Shown one piece after another: positions 14,135-18,756 of a stretch of DNA of 18,756 nucleotides. Under the pieces are notes generated by a model that ran no database searches, was not told the origin of the DNA, and saw only the letters and a program-made list of their open reading frames with translations. This DNA is from Megasphaera sp. UBA1696. Its GTDB lineage: Bacteria; Bacillota; Negativicutes; Veillonellales; Megasphaeraceae. Every line of letters starts with the position of its first letter. Position 1 is the stretch's first letter. Both the position numbers and the translations under genes were made by a program. Location: the NCBI GenBank assembly GCA_002319965.1, contig DCJQ01000025.1, forward strand, positions 1 through 18,756, written 5' to 3'.

Positions 14135-15169
14135 TCAGAGAAGACCTTTGCCGGCGTCGCTGACATGCCGGAGTCCCGATTTCCGTTCACCGTCTCGATG
14201 AAGATGGGGTTTGTATTCCGGTTCTCCCCGCAGCACGCCATCAATATAGGCCTCAAAGTTGGGATAGCCATTATACTTATCTTCTTTTCGTTTGCCGCGC
14301 ATGGGTCGTCCGTTGCTGTTCTTTAGAATAGCGGCAATGTAGTTGATATTATTGACCTTGTTTTCGTGAGCCATTTCAATGGCCGTACAAGTAGGTTCGC
14401 TGCCCCACAGGTTTTCCAAGGTGATCAATCGATGGGCAAAATCGCCCTGCATGGGCCCAAAGATATTCTGATACGTTTGGACCGAGGCGTAGCCTGTCAC
14501 GGCCTTGAGCGTCGTCACAGCTTCGCCTGTAAGGGCTTTTGGTTCTCTTTGAGGCTCTTCCCTTTCATCAGTATCAGGGATCTCTTCCTGCGGCATGTCA
14601 TCTGCCTTTTCGGCTATGACAGCTTCTTCGACGAGCTCATCGATGGGCAGGACCAAAGCTTTCTCTTGACAAGACTCGATGGAATCTTGGCCGAAAGCCT
14701 CGATGAGCGTTGCACCGGAAGTTTCGATGATGGGACTGTCTTTCGGAAGGCCTTCTGGTTGAGTTTCTTCCTCTTGAACCAGGCGCTGCCGCTCCCGATA
14801 GCGGCGAACCCGTTCATTAGTCTGCTCCCTTCGCCTCTCGTCGCGGTGAAAGCTTTGCAGCTCATCCCAGATAAGGATGCGGATCATACCCGTTTCGTCG
14901 CGTTCGATGAGGTCGACCTGCTCGAGGGCACGTAATCCGTTTTCAATAAACGGCTGGCGGCGGTGCAGGCTCTTAGCAATGAGCTGCGTCGTAAGGGGCT
15001 CGGTCTCCGACACGTAAATCTTACCGTCGTCGTTGACCATGCCGGCCATATCCTTTAAGAAGAACCATAAGACGATGTACGAATCACCGTTAGGAAGATT
15101 CATCAAATAAAGGATACGGGGATCTAAAAAGAGTCCCACTTTCGTTTTCAGCCATTGTAATTTTTTCAT
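14135..15169 (-). CDS. Replication initiator, phage replisome organizer/DnaD type
   Basis: The 344-residue protein has an N-terminal domain (about 1-113) matching the phage replisome organizer N-terminal family, a winged-helix DNA-binding domain, with VGLFLDPRILYLMNLPNGDS and the segment SETEPLTTQLIAKSL. A basic helix (about 113-133), then an acidic, Glu/Pro-rich linker (about 134-215) follow. The C-terminal part (about 225-290) ends in NINYIAAILKN, like the DnaD/DnaB2 domain that loads helicase. Such proteins start replication of phages and plasmids. The ATG at 15169 has AGAGGTG upstream; another ATG seven codons earlier does not. The DNA upstream of the start has origin-like features, and a decayed duplicate of the gene's 5' end lies about 350 bp away. 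Confidence 0.8.
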   Translation of the reverse strand: MKKLQWLKTKVGLFLDPRILYLMNLPNGDSYIVLWFFLKDMAGMVNDDGKIYVSETEPLTTQLIAKSLHRRQPFIENGLRALEQVDLIERDETGMIRILIWDELQSFHRDERRREQTNERVRRYRERQRLVQEEETQPEGLPKDSPIIETSGATLIEAFGQDSIESCQEKALVLPIDELVEEAVIAEKADDMPQEEIPDTDEREEPQREPKALTGEAVTTLKAVTGYASVQTYQNIFGPMQGDFAHRLITLENLWGSEPTCTAIEMAHENKVNNINYIAAILKNSNGRPMRGKRKEDKYNGYPNFEAYIDGVLRGEPEYKPHLHRDGERKSGLRHVSDAGKGLL

Positions 15170-15363
15170 TGCCAGCACCTCTTTTTTCATTTTGGGGAGT
15201 GTCTTTTGAAATTACCCCTCTATATACATAAGAGAAAAATAAATCGAAATGCGGCACATTTTTTTACCGAAATGGCGTTTTTCGTTTTATCTTTTCTTGA
15301 AAAAGCAGCGTATTTCAAGGATAAAGTTTGTTTTATCACGACTTTATTCTTGACTATCAAGTG

Positions 15364-15372
15364 TTATCCACA
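15364..15372 (+). promoter_or_regulatory. DnaA box
   Basis: TTATCCACA, an exact match to the DnaA-box consensus, in AT-rich DNA 195 bases upstream of the rep start codon. No second perfect box was found nearby. Confidence 0.6.
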
Positions 15373-15440
15373 AAATACCTAAAGTTTTCTGAACTTTTAA
15401 AAATTTTCAAATTAATACATTCGTCCATTTCACACATACA
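15373..15440. repeat. Direct repeat in the rep upstream region, copy 1
   Basis: Begins AAATACCTAAAGTTTTCTGA and contains AAATTAATACATT. It matches 15723-15790 at an offset of exactly 350 bases with scattered substitutions, and lies immediately beside the DnaA box. Confidence 0.75.
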
Positions 15441-15468
15441 ATTTCAGCAAAAAATCAGACAACGTCTT

Positions 15469-15549
15469 CCCCCGTTCCAAACCTGCCTTTTCTGCCATCA
15501 GGCCCTTTCATTTCCGGCAGCTCTATTTCATCTTAGAAGGGCTCTTTAG
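15469..15549 (-). pseudogene. Relic of the 5' end of a second rep gene
   Basis: About 80 bases that align with the rep ribosome binding site and first 25 or so codons (15110-15205): both of the paired ATG codons with the GAGNTGC-like ribosome binding site between them recur, as do a TTTTC.GCCAT block and the upstream ACCCCTCTAT promoter-side sequence (copy at about 15552-15564). Stops interrupt the frame and the rest of the gene is gone. Confidence 0.55.
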
Positions 15550-15722
15550 AAATTCCCCCTCTATTATAGTAAGACAAAAAAAAGGCAAATCGTCTAAAGT
15601 TTTTTTCAAACTTTTTCCAAAAAGTCACCATTTTCTCATTTTCATTTTTCGTATTTTTACTTATTTCAGTTGATTATATCCATTTCTGACTCAATGCATT
15701 CTGAATGATAAGGCTAGCATTC

Positions 15723-15790
15723 AAATACTTAACGTTTTCTGAACTTTCAAAAAATCGTAAATTAATACATTTGTTCACTCTAAATATACG
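15723..15790. repeat. Direct repeat in the rep upstream region, copy 2
   Basis: Begins AAATACTTAACGTTTTCTGA; the partner of 15373-15440. The DnaA box next to copy 1 is not preserved here. Confidence 0.75.
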
Positions 15791-15969
15791 TTTTGGCCAA
15801 AAATAAACCACCCTCATCGATTCGGACAAGAGAAATTCCTATCCCCATTTCCCCTCTTTCTTACATCAAAATCAGGGGTGCAAAAATTTATAAAATTAAA
15901 AAAATATAATGTTTCCCTTATGCCGCTCTCATCATCTCTTCATCTTGTCTTGTCTTTTCTTATTCTTGT

Positions 15970-16160
15970 CTTGTATCTTGTCTATTCTTATCTCCCTTCT
16001 TTTCTTATCTCTTCTTATCTTCTCTTTCTGTAACGCGTTACACCTCGTCGAAAAAGATCATTCCAAAAGCCATATAAACCGCATTACAAAGCCATTTTAC
16101 AGAATTTCACTCGATTGGCAAATCGCCTTATTACGCCCTTATTCTTTCCATATAAAGAAC
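15970..16160. repeat. Long direct repeat, left copy (iteron tract plus palindrome)
   Basis: About 190 bases repeated at 18561-18756. The copies share the TCTTATCT-rich pyrimidine tract, the palindrome TGTAACGCGTTACA, the following CCTCGTCGAAAA and a nearly identical 55-base end beginning CACTCGATTGGCAAATC and finishing CATATAAAGAAC. The middle (about 16055-16105) is more diverged. On the minus strand the tract reads as GATAAGA and GACAAGA units spaced 10 to 17 bases apart. Confidence 0.85.
16029..16042. promoter_or_regulatory. Perfect 14-bp palindrome (left copy)
   Basis: TGTAACGCGTTACA is its own reverse complement and is fully conserved in the right copy at 18625-18638. It resembles a LacI-family operator or catabolite-responsive element, but the central bases are GC where a cre site has CG. 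Protein partner unknown. Confidence 0.6.
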
Positions 16161-16203
16161 GGAAAGACTTGAGTAAGTTCATCTTTATAGATCTGAATAC
16201 AAC

Positions 16204-16250
16204 AAAAAGCCGATACAACACATCCCAAACAGATGCCTGTACCGGCTTTT
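16204..16250. terminator. Bidirectional terminator-like hairpin
   Basis: AAAAAGCCGATACA and TGTACCGGCTTTT form a 13-bp stem with one mismatch, with A- and T-runs at the ends. It lies 153 bases beyond the stop of the metallo-beta-lactamase-fold gene. Stem, loop length and the following TTTTCTCAT match the hairpin at 10012-10056, so the two are copies of one element. Confidence 0.65.
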
Positions 16251-16403
16251 CTCATACACGCTCTTTGTTCAATCTTTCGATAAATCTTCTAACCACGTCT
16301 AAAAAAACTTTCTACGGCTTTTCCGACAGCCTGATACAGTTGTTGGACCATAGATTTTTCGCACGGCCAGCGTTAACATAAAGATTCAATGCCCTTCGTT
16401 TCC

Positions 16404-17342
16404 TTACTGCGGATAAAGAAAATCAGCCGTCATCATCAAATAGGTATCGCCCTGGTAATCCGGGAAGGTTTTCTTCACCGCTGCGATAAAATCTGCCTTT
16501 GTCTTATTTTCAGCAATAAGGCCTTTCATCGTCTGCAAGTAGACCAATTTTTCGGCTACACCATCCTGTCCTTCCGGTACATGATGGCCGGTAAGTATCA
16601 GTCTGTACCCTTTTTCTTGATAAGCTTTCATTGCGGAAATTTCGGCATCCAGGTGGGCTCCTCCGGTCAGGATATTATGGGTATCGGATCCCATCATATG
16701 ACGATAAATGACGTGAATTTGCGGAATTTCAACACTGTAGGCCGCATCACCGGCAGGCAGGATGTGGAAAAGGATACCGCCAAGAGTGATAGATTGTCCG
16801 TCTTGCAGTATCGTTGCCTTGGTCGGCAAGATTCCGGCCACGGCATCTTTGCCAAAGGCATTCTTGAAATTTGCTGTCAAATCATAGATGCTGCCGTCTT
16901 TTTGCCAGTTTTTCAACGCCGTTTCCGTCGCATAGATGCGGGTCCCGTACGCAGCTGCCCCATTGGGATGATAGGCCATCAAGGCCCCTGCGACAGGCTT
17001 CTTTAAGGATTTGATATAATCGGCCCATTCTTGATTATTGGCGTTAAAGGCCGTAGATTCTAACAAAACCAGATGTTTGTCGTTTTCAAGGACATACGTT
17101 TCATCACCGAGGGCATCTTTACTCTGATAGGCATGGATTTTCACCGTACCGAAATCATAGACTGCTACCGACCCCAGTTTCAAATTTTCGACAACCGGTC
17201 GAGGTACCGCTGCGGCCGCCGCAACAGTCGGCTGAGGCACCGTATCGTAGGCTGCCGATATCATTGGCATCGAGATAAGGCCTAAAGAGGCAGCCGAAAC
17301 TCCTAAGGTCAGGAATAGCTTTGCAAAATTAGAATTCTTCAT
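16404..17342 (-). CDS. Exported metallo-beta-lactamase-fold protein lacking the canonical metal motif
   Basis: The 312-residue protein starts with a signal peptide (residues 1-30, cut near MISA-A) and an Ala/Pro-rich linker (38-50). The body follows the metallo-beta-lactamase fold: a DETYVLENDKHLVLLES strand pair (80-96), VYRHMM-like central strands and a GDTHNILTGGAH segment (219-230) near a LILTGHH strand (248-254). Where active members have HXHXDH, this one has AYHPNGAAAY (123-132): only one His remains. It is therefore probably not a standard zinc hydrolase, though a different metal site using His230, His253 and His254 is possible. The ATG at 17342 has AAAGGAAG upstream. It is divergent from the LysR gene, which likely controls it. 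Confidence 0.7.
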   Translation of the reverse strand: MKNSNFAKLFLTLGVSAASLGLISMPMISAAYDTVPQPTVAAAAAVPRPVVENLKLGSVAVYDFGTVKIHAYQSKDALGDETYVLENDKHLVLLESTAFNANNQEWADYIKSLKKPVAGALMAYHPNGAAAYGTRIYATETALKNWQKDGSIYDLTANFKNAFGKDAVAGILPTKATILQDGQSITLGGILFHILPAGDAAYSVEIPQIHVIYRHMMGSDTHNILTGGAHLDAEISAMKAYQEKGYRLILTGHHVPEGQDGVAEKLVYLQTMKGLIAENKTKADFIAAVKKTFPDYQGDTYLMMTADFLYPQ

Positions 17343-17455
17343 GATAAGTCTCTTCCTTTCAGGTTAACTCGTTATATACTTTGTGTCAGATAATCTGCAC
17401 TTTTCAGTTATGCTGTCATCATAACATGAAAAAAATTCTGGGTGAAATAAATATA

Positions 17456-17464
17456 TGGTATAAT
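17456..17464 (+). promoter_or_regulatory. Promoter -10 of the LysR gene
   Basis: TGGTATAAT, an extended -10 element in the 159-bp divergent intergenic region. The -35 is weak. AT-rich dyads between the two genes could hold the LysR site (T-N11-A type), but none stands out. Confidence 0.5.
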
Positions 17465-17501
17465 TAATAAATAAATCGCATTAATCAAAGGAGAATTTTC
17501 C

Positions 17502-18410
17502 ATGCACACCACCCAGCTTGAATGCTTTACCACCTTGGCCAATACGCTCAATTATATGAGAGCTGCTGAAGAGCTGAATATGACTCAACCAGCTGTATCT
17601 CGGCAAATACAATCTTTAGAAAAAGAACTGGGAACGCAGCTCTTTCACCGAACCACTCGAACCGTATCGCTGACCCAGGTTGGAGCCCGCTTTTTGCCGG
17701 AAGCACAGTCCATGCTGCAGGCCTACTATCACAGCCTGAAATGGATTTCCCATTTCCAAACGGAGGCTCACCAAGTCTTGCGCATCGGTTACATGGATAC
17801 CCAGGCGATGCCTCTTTTGAGCACCTTCTTACGCCCCGTTTTAGAGCGGAATGAAAAATTAACGGCAGCCTTCACACTGGATCAGACCGATGCCAATATA
17901 CAGCGATTGGCATCGGGGAATTTGGATTTAATATTTACGATCAAAGATGCCAAATTCAATCACGAAAGTATTGTCTTTACACCGCTGCACACCGAACAGT
18001 TCTACTGCATCTGCCGTAAAGACCATCCCCTGGCCCTGAATAATAAAAAGAAAGGCCGAAACCACGTCTCTTCGGAAGAACTCTTATCGTATCGGCAAAT
18101 ATTTGACATCCCTCCCTATTTATTAAAACACGTCTTTTCCCGGGGCCACCGCCTCCTACCGGTCAATGAAGAACTGGACAATATCATCTGTGCCAATGCC
18201 AGTGAAGCCTGTACGCTGGCCTTATGCGGTGCCGGTTATGTTCTCCTGCCGGAATATCTGCTGCCGGTACACAAAGAACTGGCCGTGTTTTCCTGGCCTG
18301 AATCACCGGTGGCTCAGTTAGGCCTCTACAGCCTAAAAAAGGCGCTGACGGATAAGGAATCTGCGGTCTATCAGGTAATCCGGGCAGCCCGGACCTATTA
18401 TAGCCGATAA
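17502..18410 (+). CDS. LysR-family transcriptional regulator
   Basis: The 302-residue product has the full LysR layout. Residues 1-60 form the winged helix-turn-helix, with AAEELNMTQPAVSRQIQSLE as the DNA-binding helices and LFHRTTRTVSLTQVG after it. A linker helix and a two-lobed effector-binding domain (about 90-300) follow. The ATG at 17502 has AAAGGAG upstream. It is transcribed away from the metallo-beta-lactamase-fold gene; divergent pairs of this kind usually mean the LysR protein regulates its neighbour and itself. The effector cannot be told from the sequence. A hairpin with a T-run ends the gene at 18468-18495. Confidence 0.93.
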   Translation: MHTTQLECFTTLANTLNYMRAAEELNMTQPAVSRQIQSLEKELGTQLFHRTTRTVSLTQVGARFLPEAQSMLQAYYHSLKWISHFQTEAHQVLRIGYMDTQAMPLLSTFLRPVLERNEKLTAAFTLDQTDANIQRLASGNLDLIFTIKDAKFNHESIVFTPLHTEQFYCICRKDHPLALNNKKKGRNHVSSEELLSYRQIFDIPPYLLKHVFSRGHRLLPVNEELDNIICANASEACTLALCGAGYVLLPEYLLPVHKELAVFSWPESPVAQLGLYSLKKALTDKESAVYQVIRAARTYYSR

Positions 18411-18467
18411 CCATTAATACATGATTCGTATCGATAATTTAATAAAATCATTTTACAAATTCCTGTT

Positions 18468-18495
18468 GCCTGTTATCATACCGGTACAGGCTTTT
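18468..18495 (+). terminator. Terminator of the LysR gene
   Basis: GCCTGT and ACAGGC arms around a 12-base loop, followed by TTTT. The loop and second arm (ACCGGTACAGGC) resemble the stems at 10012-10056 and 16204-16250. Confidence 0.55.
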
Positions 18496-18521
18496 AAGGC
18501 GTCTGCATACCATCACCTAAG

Positions 18522-18550
18522 AATCGTCTAAAGTTTTTTTCAAACTTTTC
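18522..18550. repeat. Short repeat matching 15588-15616
   Basis: AATCGTCTAAAGTTTTTTTC and the next bases recur from the rep upstream region. Here this block sits directly before the long repeat; in the left copy about 350 bases separate the two, so the right side is a shorter version of the same region. Confidence 0.7.
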
Positions 18551-18560
18551 ATTTTCCCAT

Positions 18561-18756
18561 CTTGTATCTTATCTTTTCTATATCTTATCTCCCTCTTTTC
18601 TTATCTCTTCTTATCTTCTCTTTCTGTAACGCGTTACACCTCGTCGAAAAGGATAATTTCAAAATCCTCGTCCATCGCAGTACAAAGCCATTTAAGAGCA
18701 TTACACTCGATTGGCAAATCACCTTATTACGCCCTTATTCTTTCCATATAAAGAAC
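18561..18756. repeat. Long direct repeat, right copy (runs to the window edge)
   Basis: Partner of 15970-16160, including the pyrimidine tract, the palindrome and the conserved 55-base end, which stops exactly at the window edge, so the repeat may be longer. No gene is visible here. Confidence 0.85.
18625..18638. promoter_or_regulatory. Perfect 14-bp palindrome (right copy)
   Basis: TGTAACGCGTTACA, identical to 16029-16042 while surrounding bases have diverged in places. Confidence 0.6.

Larger units (their letters stand above)
15170..16203. other. AT-rich, repeat-filled region upstream of rep (candidate replication origin)
   Basis: About 1 kb with no convincing gene. It holds, in order, the rep promoter area, a perfect DnaA box (15364-15372), a duplicated 70-bp block, the relic of a second rep 5' end, a polypyrimidine/polypurine tract with iteron-like units (about 15941-16028) and a perfect 14-bp palindrome (16029-16042). 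A Rep gene next to such a region is the layout of an iteron-type origin, but function is inferred only. Confidence 0.5.

Noticed and set aside
13906..14163. Plus-strand open frame of 85 codons between the hydrolase and rep
   Set aside because: No ribosome binding site, no recognisable motif, and it overlaps the hydrolase promoter and the end of rep.
16029..16042. Palindrome as a CcpA cre site
   Set aside because: The outer bases fit TGWAA...TNWCA, but the centre is GC where cre needs CG, and it is in repeat DNA, not at a promoter.
15909..16172. Hydrophobic open frame resembling a small membrane protein
   Set aside because: It is a translation of the TCTTATCT-rich pyrimidine tract, and the same tract is repeated at 18561 without the frame. 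No ribosome binding site.

Overview
The window looks like accessory chromosome (or an integrated replicon) of a low-to-mid GC Firmicute-type bacterium. Strong AGGAGG-type ribosome binding sites, TATAAT promoters and the gene content would fit the Negativicutes (Megasphaera/Dialister-like), but the genus is a guess. Most genes lie on the minus strand.

Positions 1-6730: a type I-C CRISPR-Cas interference operon transcribed leftwards, cas3-cas5c-cas8c-cas7c, with an internal cas11c start inside cas8c. All catalytic motifs are intact. It is driven by two tandem, evidently duplicated promoters (6498-6526 and 6677-6705), each followed by a small dyad. No cas4-cas1-cas2 follows cas7c in the 266 bases available; that stretch holds a hairpin and a long foldback instead.

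Positions 6971-8770: tag (3-methyladenine DNA glycosylase I, minus) is divergent from a small radical SAM gene (plus). The radical SAM leader carries a strong intrinsic terminator right before the ribosome binding site, so it looks like a transcription-attenuated or riboswitch-type leader.

Positions 8832-10590: two tandem paralogues of a small secreted protein plus a decayed third copy, then a five-repeat CRISPR array. The repeat (35 nt, predicted 8-nt 3' handle on the minus strand) is unlike type I-C repeats and looks Cas6-processed, so the array and the cas operon in this window probably do not belong together.

Positions 10718-13944: a leftward run of an exported alpha/beta hydrolase with a Cys nucleophile, an unidentified gene fragment, an acetyl-esterase-like hydrolase, a flavodoxin-fold NAD(P)H oxidoreductase and a cupin reduced to a signal peptide plus its last motif. 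A MerR-type promoter (19-bp spacer with a central dyad) precedes the first gene, and a terminator follows the last.

Positions 14135-18756: a replicon-like locus. A phage-replisome-organizer/DnaD-type Rep gene is followed upstream by about 1.2 kb of AT-rich, repeat-filled DNA with a perfect DnaA box, a decayed duplicate of the rep 5' end, a polypurine tract with GATAAGA/GACAAGA units and a perfect 14-bp palindrome. About 190 bp of this region, with the palindrome, recurs at the right edge of the window, so a divergent pair (an exported metallo-beta-lactamase-fold protein without the usual metal motif, and a LysR regulator) lies between direct repeats.
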